From Flavobacteriaceae bacterium (GTDB lineage: Bacteria; Bacteroidota; Bacteroidia; Flavobacteriales; Flavobacteriaceae), in NCBI GenBank assembly GCA_002746415.1, contig NVXD01000018.1, forward strand, positions 1 to 64,000: a stretch of 64,000 nt of DNA, in the 5' to 3' direction. Below, in pieces: positions 8,901-16,105 of this stretch. Position 1 is the stretch's first letter. Each line of letters starts with the position of its first letter. Position numbers and translations under genes: made by a program. The notes below the pieces were generated by a model. The model did no database searches, had not been told where the DNA came from, and saw only the letters and a program-made list of their open reading frames with translations.

Positions 8901-9735
8901 ACGTTTACCCTTGCCAATAGGAACCTTGTCCATTGTTTCGAAAAGAGAAGTCTATGTTGCAAATGAATCATTAGATAGCGCAAGAGTACTTTTGGTAGAG
9001 GATCATGAGATGAACCGTTTGGTGGCTGCAAATACATTGAATCTTTTAAATGTTGAAATAACTGAGGCAACCAATGGTCTAGAAGCCGTAAGGCTGTTAA
9101 AAAAGGAAACGTTTGATTTAATCTTAATGGATATTCAAATGCCCATAATGAGTGGAATGGACGCTACCAAAATTATTAGAAATGAGCTAAAAATAAAGAC
9201 ACCTATCATTGCCTTGTCTGCAAATGCATTTAAATCTGAAATAGATGCCTGCATGAAAATAGGGATGAATGATTATGTCACGAAACCTTATGAAGAACAA
9301 GATTTATTAAGAGTTGTTGTAAAACATCATAAAACGGCAATTAAAGAAAGAAAACAAAAACGTACACCTACAGAGAAAGATAGTAATGAAGGGAATAAAC
9401 CTTATAATCTACGCATGCTCAATGAAATGAGTAGGGGAGATGCTAATTTTGTACATAGAATGCTTTCTCTTTTTGTAGATACAACTCCTATGTATCTAAA
9501 ACAGATTAACACTTTTTATAAGGAGAACGACATCGTTGGTTTAAAAAAAGTTGCACATAAAATAAAACCCAGTATTGATAATATGGGTATAACTTCAATA
9601 AAGCAAGATGTTAGGGATATAGAACATTTTGATAAAAAAGAGCAATCCTTAAAAGATTTAAAATTACTGATTGATAAGGTTAATGAAGTTTTAGTTGCCG
9701 TTGTAAAACAACTTAAAGAGAAAGAGTTGGTGTAA
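5938..9735 (+). CDS. Hybrid histidine kinase, HNOBA-like/GAF/GAF/PAS/HisKA/HATPase/REC/HPt
   Basis: 1265 residues (an in-frame ATG also lies at 5947). Order: an N-terminal domain (about 12-165) with FNRLFPFHILIDEHMKI and LTPQDFAIHNP, which resembles the HNOBA domain found with heme-NO sensors; a GAF domain (about 180-320); a second GAF-like domain (about 345-510); a PAS domain (about 630-755); HisKA with His776 in NMSHEIRTPL; HATPase (about 885-1005); a receiver with Asp1065; and an HPt domain with His1207 in VAHKIKPS. No membrane segments, so it is cytoplasmic. The terminal HPt implies a multistep phosphorelay to a separate receiver, either the upstream sigma-54 activator or the stand-alone receiver at 10367. 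No H-NOX gene is in the window. Confidence 0.9.
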   Translation: MTKMKNSIKKHPILFDNEQFNRLFPFHILIDEHMKIMSFGKSLGKICVLGGEPLFNSVFFIKKPKVEIFDIEGLKKLVGHKILLRYKEQKLISLLGQFEYFPEQEQVLFVGFPSFNSIEELKIKKLTPQDFAIHNPIMTFLEVMKNQMAATKDVKELLITVDRQKESLTGINEFAANMLNQITLDDIAWTIIDNAISRFNLEDCIIYLVDENGEYLIQRAAYGDKREEQHKIYQPIQIKIGEGIVGKVALTGESVIIDDTSKVPEYIVDDKRRHSELTVPIIAYNKVIGVIDSEHSSKNFFTEQHLIDFTTIANLTAVKIKNALIQEKQANIEETVLRKQKMLQGVAIATEELLTNANLSLAIDTSLRILGKAVGVSRAYIFENTLNSTTGEIVISQSHEWVAKGESSQIKNKKIQNLTTSIFEEFLPHLYSREPFERTISQLEDKSNIKEIFVVQNIKSILIIPIFHRDRFWGFIGYDDCTNERQWPQDELLLLKSFGNSLSSALEITDTTKELKDMALFPLENPNPVVRIDLKGEVILINKPGEVLKDAKGIGDNKKFEERIYKGLSRRLNTENRMESFEISAGKQFYLATARLSETNEYINIYFSNITKQKEVEKVIVRSNKRLKLQEEKYRNIISNMNLGLLEVDNKGIIQFCNQSFTEISGFDLDEIKGKIAANLFFTDHKDGVVQGVDVIHPENTTESLEILTKNKRGEARWWLISLAPNFNDKNQPIGSIGIYLDITKQKRLENELEEALLKSQKASESKELFLTNMSHEIRTPLNGIIGMIRELDKGQMSNKQRGYVNSAKKASRHLLSVVTNILEITKIEAGELQLVPEHFGIQELLDDVAAMLKPQMKHKDISLNINIGENVSEAFIGDEPRIRQILLNLAGNAIKFTEKGEVVIDCVGFRKSKSKQELSFTISDTGIGMDDKYMTTIFKKFQQEDPSISRKFGGTGLGLFITKKLVDLMGGNLQVYSVKGKGTEMQVRLPLPIGTLSIVSKREVYVANESLDSARVLLVEDHEMNRLVAANTLNLLNVEITEATNGLEAVRLLKKETFDLILMDIQMPIMSGMDATKIIRNELKIKTPIIALSANAFKSEIDACMKIGMNDYVTKPYEEQDLLRVVVKHHKTAIKERKQKRTPTEKDSNEGNKPYNLRMLNEMSRGDANFVHRMLSLFVDTTPMYLKQINTFYKENDIVGLKKVAHKIKPSIDNMGITSIKQDVRDIEHFDKKEQSLKDLKLLIDKVNEVLVAVVKQLKEKELV

Positions 9736-9761
9736 CACAACGCCTAGGGCTAAAAAATAAC

Positions 9762-9798
9762 AAAGGGGTTTCCATAAACTGGAATTTCCCTTTTTTTT
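9762..9798 (+). terminator. Terminator-like hairpin after the hybrid kinase gene
   Basis: AAAGGG...TTCCA pairs with TGGAA...CCCTTT around the loop TAAAC, with a small internal loop, and is followed by eight T residues (9791-9798). It starts 27 bp after the kinase stop. The same TTCCA/TGGAA arms are part of the repeated promoter-region module, so this site may do two jobs. Confidence 0.6.
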
Positions 9799-9875
9799 AT
9801 GGAATTTTTCCAGACATATACATATTTAAATACCTGATAATCAAATAGTTAATTTTTCGGCTTGGTCTTGGCATT
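9770..9875 (+). promoter_or_regulatory. Sigma-54-like promoter module 1 (before the 25-codon ORF)
   Basis: TTCCA-N5-TGGAA at 9770-9784, a second dyad TGGAA-N3-TTCCA at 9800-9812, the palindrome-like CTGATAATCAA at 9834-9844, and CGGCT-N6-TGGCA at 9858-9873 (GG at 9859-9860, GC at 9871-9872). TGGAA to CTGAT is 34 bp and CTGAT to GG is 25 bp, the same as in module 2. The 45 bp from 9761 are nearly repeated at 10225. Transcription would begin near 9884, 66 bp before the ORF. Confidence 0.6.
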
Positions 9876-9949
9876 CTTAGAGTTAAATAAAACATATCGA
9901 ATATATGTAATCGTAATTAAAAAGATATTTAACCTTAAAAATAGTTATT

Positions 9950-10027
9950 ATGAAAAAGTTTATACAAAATTTTTTGGAGATTTTAGAAGAATTAGGAGCA
10001 GCAGCAGCACATGCACTTAGAACTTAA
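9950..10027 (+). CDS. 25-codon small ORF (or part of a small RNA)
   Basis: ATG at 9950, TAA at 10025-10027. The predicted peptide starts MKKFIQNFLEILEEL and continues with four alanines and a short His/Arg tail. The first 15 residues would form an amphipathic helix. The unit is self-contained: a sigma-54-like promoter about 75-90 bp upstream and a strong terminator 34 bp downstream, giving a transcript of roughly 200 nt. I do not recognise the peptide. It could be translated, or the transcript could work as a regulatory RNA. The upstream base pattern before the ATG (TTATT) is an ordinary AT-rich Bacteroidota leader and does not decide. Confidence 0.5.
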   Translation: MKKFIQNFLEILEELGAAAAHALRT

Positions 10028-10060
10028 TTCTTATATATAAGAAGATAAAAGTATTTATCG

Positions 10061-10092
10061 TAAATACATCGGGGGTTGTATTTATTTTTTTT
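10061..10092 (+). terminator. Intrinsic terminator of the small transcript
   Basis: TAAATACA (10061-10068) pairs with TGTATTTA (10077-10084) around the loop TCGGGGGT, followed by eight T. An alternative partner GTATTTA at 10051-10057 can pair with 10061-10067, so two exclusive hairpins are possible. Confidence 0.7.
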
Positions 10093-10103
10093 CATTTTGA
10101 ATG

Positions 10104-10140
10104 AATCCTTGTGGTTGCTAGGCCGCAAGGATTTTCTATT
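10104..10140 (+). terminator. Second terminator-like hairpin
   Basis: AATCCTTGTGG (10104-10114) pairs with CCGCAAGGATT (10123-10133), one G-U pair, loop of eight bases, followed by TTTCTATTT. It backs up the terminator just upstream. Confidence 0.5.
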
Positions 10141-10225
10141 TCTAATACCCCCATACCACAACAAGGCTTAACATAAGAAGGATTTTTGTTTATATGAGGC
10201 ACATAGTATCGTTGTTAACTAGCGC

Positions 10226-10261
10226 AAAGGGTTTCCAATTTATGGAAACTCTTTTTGTTTT
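10226..10261 (+). terminator. Terminator-like hairpin upstream of the receiver gene
   Basis: AAAGGGTTTCCA (10226-10237) pairs with TGGAAACTCTTT (10243-10254) around loop ATTTA with a single G-U pair, then TTTTTGTTTT. No gene ends nearby apart from the small transcript 200 bp upstream. It overlaps the TTCCA-N5-TGGAA dyad of promoter module 2, so it may insulate the operon promoter, or be an operator, or both. Confidence 0.5.
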
Positions 10262-10338
10262 ATGGAATAACACCACCCACCCACTTACTTAAAATACTGA
10301 TAATGAGAGCTTTAAATTAAAGGTTCAGTTTTCGTATA
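10233..10338 (+). promoter_or_regulatory. Sigma-54-like promoter module 2 (before the polysaccharide operon)
   Basis: TTCCA-N5-TGGAA at 10233-10247, TGGAA again at 10263-10267, CTGATAATGAG at 10297-10307, and AGGTT-N6-TCGTA at 10321-10336. All distances equal those of module 1: dyad to CTGAT 64 bp, CTGAT to GG 25 bp. The -24/-12 match is the weakest of the five. The ATG of the receiver gene is 31 bp after the -12 element. Confidence 0.55.
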
Positions 10339-10366
10339 CTCATAATGAACGTTTTAAAAAAGTGTT

Positions 10367-10801
10367 ATGGACAAATCAAAACAGTTGAAAATATTTGTGG
10401 TAGACGATGAAGTCTTTTACCTCAATATTCTTGAACAGCACATTCGCAATATGGGTTATGAAAATGTAACCACATTTAATAATGGTACAGACTGTCTTAA
10501 CCAAATAACGGGAAAGCCAGATGTAGTCTTCTTGGATTATAGCATGGACACCCTAACAGGGTATGACGTATTAAAAAAAATCAAAAGATATGACCCAAAT
10601 ATATATATCGTCATGATTTCTGGACAAGAAGATATTAAGGCAGCTGTAGATACCCTTAAACATGGAGCATTTGATTATATCCAAAAAGGAGATAAGGCAG
10701 AAGAAAAGATTAAGCATGTTTTAGAACGAATACTAGAAGTAAAAGCCCTTTTAAAGCAGTCTAACCCCAGTTTTCTTAGAAAATTCCTACAAATTTTATA
10801 A
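10367..10801 (+). CDS. Stand-alone receiver-domain response regulator
   Basis: 144 residues, almost entirely a receiver domain with the acidic pair DDE at 13-15, phospho-acceptor Asp57 and a Lys in FDYIQKGD. It has no output domain; after the fold come only about 25 residues, hydrophobic at the end. Its receiver shares the segment VMISGQEDIKAAVDTLKHGAFDYI in pattern with the receiver of the sigma-54 activator at 4529, suggesting common descent and the same kinase partner. It leads the polysaccharide operon (the export gene begins 3 bp after its stop). It may act as a phosphate sink or carry the HPt signal to a partner protein. Confidence 0.88.
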   Translation: MDKSKQLKIFVVDDEVFYLNILEQHIRNMGYENVTTFNNGTDCLNQITGKPDVVFLDYSMDTLTGYDVLKKIKRYDPNIYIVMISGQEDIKAAVDTLKHGAFDYIQKGDKAEEKIKHVLERILEVKALLKQSNPSFLRKFLQIL

Positions 10802-10804
10802 AAA

Positions 10805-11551
10805 ATGAAATATCTATTACTAATTGCTAGCATTGCCACCCTTTTTACCTCCTGTAAGACCACAAACTTATTCATGGAACAAAAAGCCGATCGAACCGCC
10901 GAGGTGGCCGCTCTGGACAGCACATTTTTTTACAATCCGGAGTACCAATACCATATCAGAAAAGACGATAAAATAAGTATCAGTGTATGGGGACAGGATG
11001 AGTTAAGTGTTGGATCTACCTATGGGATTTATAATTCCAATGAAGTTTATGGAAAATGGTTAATGGTAGACGCAGAAGGAAACATAGAAATCCCTCAAAT
11101 AGGAACCTATAACGTACTTGATAAGTCTGTAATTGAGTTAAAAAAATCCCTAAAGAAAATATTCGGCAAATGGTTGGTAAACCCTATAGTGGATATAAAA
11201 ATATTAAATAAAGAAATAACGGTATTAGGTGAGGTTAGAGATCCACAAGTTATTTCGATTGATAAAGACCAGAATACCTTATTGGAAATGATAGCCCATT
11301 GTAAAGGGCTCGATTTTTATGCCAACGTAAAATATATAAAAATACTTAGGCAAGAAGGAGAACATGTACGGGTCGCTAATATTGATTTGAGCGAATCTGG
11401 AAGTTTTTCACATAAGAATATTCAATTGCATCCTGGTGATGTTGTAATAGTACCCTCCAAAAAGTATAAAGAGTTTGACAAGCGGGTTGCTACCATTATT
11501 CCATTTACAACCACCATTACAGCAGCAGCAATACTTTTAGGAACGTTTTAA
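10805..11551 (+). CDS. Polysaccharide export lipoprotein (Wza/BexD-like)
   Basis: 248 residues. A signal peptide ends at LFTSC (about residue 17), a good lipobox, so it is an outer-membrane lipoprotein. The polysaccharide export domain is visible at YHIRKDDKISISVWGQDELS (about 53-72) and continues to about 135, followed by an SLBB-like part (NKEITVLGEVRDPQVI) and the HPGDVVIVP motif near 215. It should form the outer-membrane channel for the polymer with the chain-length protein encoded 13 bp downstream. At 248 residues it is a short, single-SLBB version. Confidence 0.88.
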   Translation: MKYLLLIASIATLFTSCKTTNLFMEQKADRTAEVAALDSTFFYNPEYQYHIRKDDKISISVWGQDELSVGSTYGIYNSNEVYGKWLMVDAEGNIEIPQIGTYNVLDKSVIELKKSLKKIFGKWLVNPIVDIKILNKEITVLGEVRDPQVISIDKDQNTLLEMIAHCKGLDFYANVKYIKILRQEGEHVRVANIDLSESGSFSHKNIQLHPGDVVIVPSKKYKEFDKRVATIIPFTTTITAAAILLGTF

Positions 11552-11564
11552 AAGCCAAATCACC

Positions 11565-13763
11565 ATGAAAGAATATATAAGAATATTTAAACCATACTTA
11601 AGAGGGTTTCCCCTTATCATAATGGCCATGATCATAGCTTTTATGGTAGCTAAAAAATACCTTAGCTATGTAACACCTATGTATGAAAGTACATCTAAAC
11701 TTAAGCTAGCGGATATTAGTGAAGGAGTTACTGGCACTAATTTATTTAAAGATTTAGATGTTTTTGCAACCACAAACAGAATAGCAGCAGAGATAGAAGT
11801 AATTAAATCCGAAGTATTGCTAAACAAGGTATTTGACGAACTAGATTTTGATATTGAAATATTTAGAAAAGGGAAAATCAAGGTTGTGGAGCTTTACCAA
11901 CAATCACCAATTACAATTGAGTATATCAATGCAGATGAGAAGGTGTATGATAAATTGTTTGAACTAAGCATTGATAATGAGCAACATTATGAGTTAACAG
12001 ATCCTATTAGCAACCAAACTTATAATGGAAAAATGGGAACTACTTTAAATTTACCCAATGTAGCGCTATTAATTTCCTTGAACACTACTCATTTAACTGA
12101 AAATCCACATATAAATATTTTGGATGACTACCAGTTTCAAATACTGAGCCGTCAAAAGTTGTTGAGTACGGTTAAAAAAAGCCTTGATGTTACGGCGGTT
12201 GATAAAGATGTACCTATCATTAGAATCAACTATAAGTCGGCCAACCCACTAAAGGCATCAAAATTGGCCGATAAATTGACTAGGGTATATATCAAGGACT
12301 ATATAGAAAATAAACACAGAGCAGCCAATATAACTGTGGATTTTCTAATAGACAGGATCAATGAAGTGCTACAAAAGTTATCGACTTCTGAAGAAAACAT
12401 TCAAAACTATCGGAACAAAAAAAACATTACCAATATCACCCAAGAAACTGAAACAGATTTAAGGCAGCTGGCCCAATTGGAAATTCAGCAAACCAACCTT
12501 AAAATGAATCTAGAGGCCATTCAGGAATTGGAGTCTTATATAAAAGAAGGACAGGATAATTTTTTGGAACTAGCTCCTAATTTTGAGGCTTTCACATATT
12601 TGCTATCCACTGAAATGGTGAAGAATATAAAGGCTTTGCAAGCAGAAAAAAGAGACTTATTATTGGTTTATACTCCTGAAAACAAGAAGGTTATAGTGGT
12701 AGATGGTAAAATTAAGGATATTACTAGCTATTTAGCAGAAGGCGTTAGCAATACAAGAAAAAACCTTGAAGTCAAATACAAGAATTTAAATAATAAAATA
12801 GAAGCTACCCGACAATTGTTCATTGGTATTCCCAATAAAGAAAAGGTGATGAAAATTTTAACTCGTGAATTTGAAATTTACCAGGAATCCTACACTTTTT
12901 TAAATGAAAAGAAAATCGAAGCTGAAATTGCACAAGCTGCCAAAATAGCGTTTCATAGAATAATTACCCAGGCACAGGTACCTAAGGGGTCTGTTTCTCC
13001 AAATAGAACTGTTATTACCATTGTGGCGGTATTGGTTGGAATGTTATCTGCCATACTACTGATTTATATGGTGCATTTAATAAAAGGGAAAGTGAATGAT
13101 GCCTATACAGTGGAATCCAATTCTCTTCTTCCTATTGTCATGCTTACCCCAGTCTTAAAGAATAAGCAGGAAATAGAAAGCCATTTTCAACAACAAGCAG
13201 TGCAATTAGAAATCAAGGAAATTATTTACGATAAGGACATTATTTGTTTTAGCTCTTTTGAGCACAATGAAGGCGCAGCATACAATTCTTTTCATCTTGT
13301 GAATGCATTGATGAGACAAAATAAGAAAGTGCTGTTTATTGATGTGGAGAATACATTAAATATCATTCAAGAAGATCATGATTCCCCTGTCTTTATTGAA
13401 GATAATTTAGACATGCTGAAACTCACTCACGTATTTTATAATTCATATACAAAGCATAAAATGCAGGCTTTTATTGAAACTTTTCAGGAGAAATACGATA
13501 TAGTCGTACTACTCAATGAAAAATTGGGAGACCCAAAATCCATTTTACTCATGAGCATTGCAACAGCTAATATCGTGGTTTTGGATACCCGTTTAACCCC
13601 TGCAAAAAATATTACTGAAGTGGATATTTTAAAAGAAAAATTTGATTTACCACCTACTTATTTTGCTTTAAACAGAGTTGGGCATAATCCAAACATTGTA
13701 AGAGTAGCAATTAAGTTTGGGAAGCAATATTTTCAAATTCTAAAAAGTAAACTGCGTAAATAA
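11565..13763 (+). CDS. Wzc/GumC-like chain-length determinant with degenerate kinase domain
   Basis: 732 residues. Wzz-type layout: a membrane segment at about 15-33, a large periplasmic region with coiled coil (about 250-480), a second membrane segment at about 485-507, and a cytoplasmic domain (about 560-732) with the fold order of tyrosine autokinases. The Walker A site, normally SSxPGEGKST, reads SSFEHNEGAAYNS and lacks the Lys and Ser/Thr. Walker A' survives in outline (VLFIDVE). No tyrosine-rich tail exists. It is therefore probably a co-polymerase without kinase activity. The flippase gene starts at its last base. Confidence 0.87.
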   Translation: MKEYIRIFKPYLRGFPLIIMAMIIAFMVAKKYLSYVTPMYESTSKLKLADISEGVTGTNLFKDLDVFATTNRIAAEIEVIKSEVLLNKVFDELDFDIEIFRKGKIKVVELYQQSPITIEYINADEKVYDKLFELSIDNEQHYELTDPISNQTYNGKMGTTLNLPNVALLISLNTTHLTENPHINILDDYQFQILSRQKLLSTVKKSLDVTAVDKDVPIIRINYKSANPLKASKLADKLTRVYIKDYIENKHRAANITVDFLIDRINEVLQKLSTSEENIQNYRNKKNITNITQETETDLRQLAQLEIQQTNLKMNLEAIQELESYIKEGQDNFLELAPNFEAFTYLLSTEMVKNIKALQAEKRDLLLVYTPENKKVIVVDGKIKDITSYLAEGVSNTRKNLEVKYKNLNNKIEATRQLFIGIPNKEKVMKILTREFEIYQESYTFLNEKKIEAEIAQAAKIAFHRIITQAQVPKGSVSPNRTVITIVAVLVGMLSAILLIYMVHLIKGKVNDAYTVESNSLLPIVMLTPVLKNKQEIESHFQQQAVQLEIKEIIYDKDIICFSSFEHNEGAAYNSFHLVNALMRQNKKVLFIDVENTLNIIQEDHDSPVFIEDNLDMLKLTHVFYNSYTKHKMQAFIETFQEKYDIVVLLNEKLGDPKSILLMSIATANIVVLDTRLTPAKNITEVDILKEKFDLPPTYFALNRVGHNPNIVRVAIKFGKQYFQILKSKLRK

Positions 13764-15007
13764 TGGGTTCTTGGATACATAAAATAGCGACCGATAATAA
13801 GTCAATTGTTCTTGCAGACCAAATGGTTTTCAGCGGTAATAATTTTTTGACAACCTTACTAATGGCCAGAATTTTATCACCCGAAAATTTTGGGGTCTAT
13901 GCGTCTATCATTCTATTGATTTATTTAGTGATTAGTATACTCACAGCGATTGTAATGCAACCTTTGCAAGTAACACTATCTAAAATAGCTAATAAAGCAC
14001 CCTATTTAGCCTTCAGCTTTTGGTTACAACTAATTTTGCTTGTATTTCTTTTGTTGGTTATAGCGTTAGTTATCAACCTAAACCTCACTTTCTTTGAATT
14101 CTACAATTCTTTGGGCAATGGTATAATATTGCTCACTTTTGGTTTTGTAATGCAGGATTATTTCAGAAAGCTTTTTCTGGCCTCTGGAAAGCTTAAACAA
14201 GCCTTGCAGGTAGATGCACTTACTGCCATTTTACATATAACAATTTTAATTACTGCGCTGCTTTATGTTGAATATGAATTATTAGACATTATCGTTTATT
14301 TGGGTTTGGCATATGTTCCAGCCATTGCGCTAGGTATATTTTTTGTTAAGCCTAAAATATATAAAATGCCCATATGGGAATCGCATTTATTAACACATAT
14401 ACACCAATCCAAGTGGCTAGTAATGACAGCATTGGTTCAATGGTGGTCCAGCAATCTTTTTGTTGTGGCATCTGGTATTTTCTTAGGAATAAAAGCATTG
14501 GGAGCCTTTAGGTTAGTACAATCGGTATTTGGAGTATTCAATCTATTATTACAGACATTTGAAAATTATGTACTACCACAAGCAGCCAGATTACTTGTCA
14601 ATTCGCATGAACAAGCAAAAATATATATAAGACAGATTGGTATTAAATCTTCTATTTTATTTGGCCTCGTACTTCTTCCCATCTTTATTTTCTCAAAATA
14701 TATTATTGTACTGATTGGTGGAACTGCTTATGCAGAATATTCCTTTGTAGTAAAGGGAATGTCCATATTATATTTCATTATTTTTTTGGGATATCCCATT
14801 CGGATGGCAATTCGTGTATTGATACTCAACAGAAACTTCTTGACAGGCTATATATATTCCCTACTCTTCAGTTTACTTTCTTTTAGCTATCTATTGAAGG
14901 AATGGGGCTTAATGGGAGCTATTGCAGGACTCATTGTTTCCCAATTGATAGTATTGGGCTATTGGCAATTCATTTTAATAAAAAACAACTTTATATTATG
15001 GAAATAA
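13763..15007 (+). CDS. Wzx-like polysaccharide flippase (MOP superfamily)
   Basis: 414 residues, nearly all hydrophobic, with about 12 predicted membrane segments and the early pattern of polysaccharide flippases (QMVFSGNNFLTTLLMARILSP, about 22-42). It would move lipid-linked repeat units across the inner membrane. It overlaps the chain-length gene before it (1 bp) and the glycosyltransferase gene after it (10 bp), indicating one tightly coupled operon. Confidence 0.82.
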   Translation: MGSWIHKIATDNKSIVLADQMVFSGNNFLTTLLMARILSPENFGVYASIILLIYLVISILTAIVMQPLQVTLSKIANKAPYLAFSFWLQLILLVFLLLVIALVINLNLTFFEFYNSLGNGIILLTFGFVMQDYFRKLFLASGKLKQALQVDALTAILHITILITALLYVEYELLDIIVYLGLAYVPAIALGIFFVKPKIYKMPIWESHLLTHIHQSKWLVMTALVQWWSSNLFVVASGIFLGIKALGAFRLVQSVFGVFNLLLQTFENYVLPQAARLLVNSHEQAKIYIRQIGIKSSILFGLVLLPIFIFSKYIIVLIGGTAYAEYSFVVKGMSILYFIIFLGYPIRMAIRVLILNRNFLTGYIYSLLFSLLSFSYLLKEWGLMGAIAGLIVSQLIVLGYWQFILIKNNFILWK

Positions 15008-16104
15008 TACACATCATACTTGGCAAGGCTAATCCAAATCGCTTAAACGGGGTGAACAAAGTAGTCCATCAACTGGCGTCAAAGCAGGTAGAATATGGCA
15101 GAAAGGTTGCGGTTTGGGGCATTACCAAAAATATGGAACATAATTATGGAAAACGGAATTTTAAGACAAAACTTTTCAAGGCGAAAAGGAATCCGTTTCT
15201 ATTGTGTCCAGAATTAAAGAAAGCCATTCAATTAAAAAAAGGGAAAGCTGTTTTTCACATGCACGGTGGGTGGATACCTATTTATTTTACCTTATCAAAA
15301 TTTTTAAGCAAAAACGAAATCCCCTATGTGTTAACACCACATGGTGCATACAATACCGTTGCCATGAAACGTAGCAAATGGGTGAAGGGATTATATTTTT
15401 ATTTTTTCGAAAAATCACTTTTGTCAAAAGCACGTAAAATACATTTCATTGGGGAAAGCGAAATTGAAGGGCTTGGAAAAATATTTCCCAACAAGAAGTT
15501 TTTGTTGTTGCCCTATGGGTTTGAGATTTCGCATGCAAAGGATAGCATCCAAAAAAGACCGGGTGATTTTATAATTGGTTTTGTAGGCCGATTAGATATC
15601 TATACCAAAGGGTTGGACCTCTTGGTAGACTCGTTTAAAAAATTCCAGGAATTTGAACCCAATTCAAAATTATGGATTGTTGGCGATAGTGATCAAAAAG
15701 CAGAACTGCAGCGTTTAATCGCTACCCATAAACTTCAAAACAAGGTCATCTTGTGGGGAAGCAAGTTTGGAAATGAGAAAGAAGAATTAATGAAGAAAAT
15801 GCACATTTTTGTACATCCTTCTCGTAATGAAGGATTACCAGTAGCTGTGCTTGAAGCCTGTGAACTGGGAATCCCCAGTATAGTAACCAAGGCCACGAAT
15901 ATGGGGACCTACATTCAAGAAGAAAGGGCAGGCATCGCTATTGAAGATGAAAATAGCAAAGCATTGACCTGGGCAATGGTAGTACTGAATTCGCTTAGAA
16001 AACAGAATAGGCTTACCGTAATTTCAGAAAATGCAAGAAAAATGGTCAATGATGTTTTCAATTGGAAAACTATTATCAACAGATTTGACAATTTGTACCA
16101 ATAA
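14998..16104 (+). CDS. Glycosyltransferase family 4
   Basis: 368 residues from the ATG at 14998, which I prefer over an upstream in-frame ATG (14902) lying inside the flippase gene; from here the protein starts MEIIHIILG, the usual first strand of a GT-B fold. The C-terminal half has the GT1/GT4 nucleotide-sugar signature: GFVGRLDIYTKGLDLL, then HPSRNEGLPVAVLEACELG with the conserved glutamates. Donor and acceptor sugars cannot be read from sequence. Confidence 0.85.
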   Translation: MEIIHIILGKANPNRLNGVNKVVHQLASKQVEYGRKVAVWGITKNMEHNYGKRNFKTKLFKAKRNPFLLCPELKKAIQLKKGKAVFHMHGGWIPIYFTLSKFLSKNEIPYVLTPHGAYNTVAMKRSKWVKGLYFYFFEKSLLSKARKIHFIGESEIEGLGKIFPNKKFLLLPYGFEISHAKDSIQKRPGDFIIGFVGRLDIYTKGLDLLVDSFKKFQEFEPNSKLWIVGDSDQKAELQRLIATHKLQNKVILWGSKFGNEKEELMKKMHIFVHPSRNEGLPVAVLEACELGIPSIVTKATNMGTYIQEERAGIAIEDENSKALTWAMVVLNSLRKQNRLTVISENARKMVNDVFNWKTIINRFDNLYQ

Positions 16105-16105
16105 T

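Noticed and set aside
9762-10261. Reading all TTCCA/TGGAA dyads simply as terminators
   Set aside because: Only the first two copies have paired flanks and T runs; the copies at 17438, 24242 and 29790 do not, and the one at 24242 is far from any gene end. The fixed distance to the -24 element is not expected of terminators.
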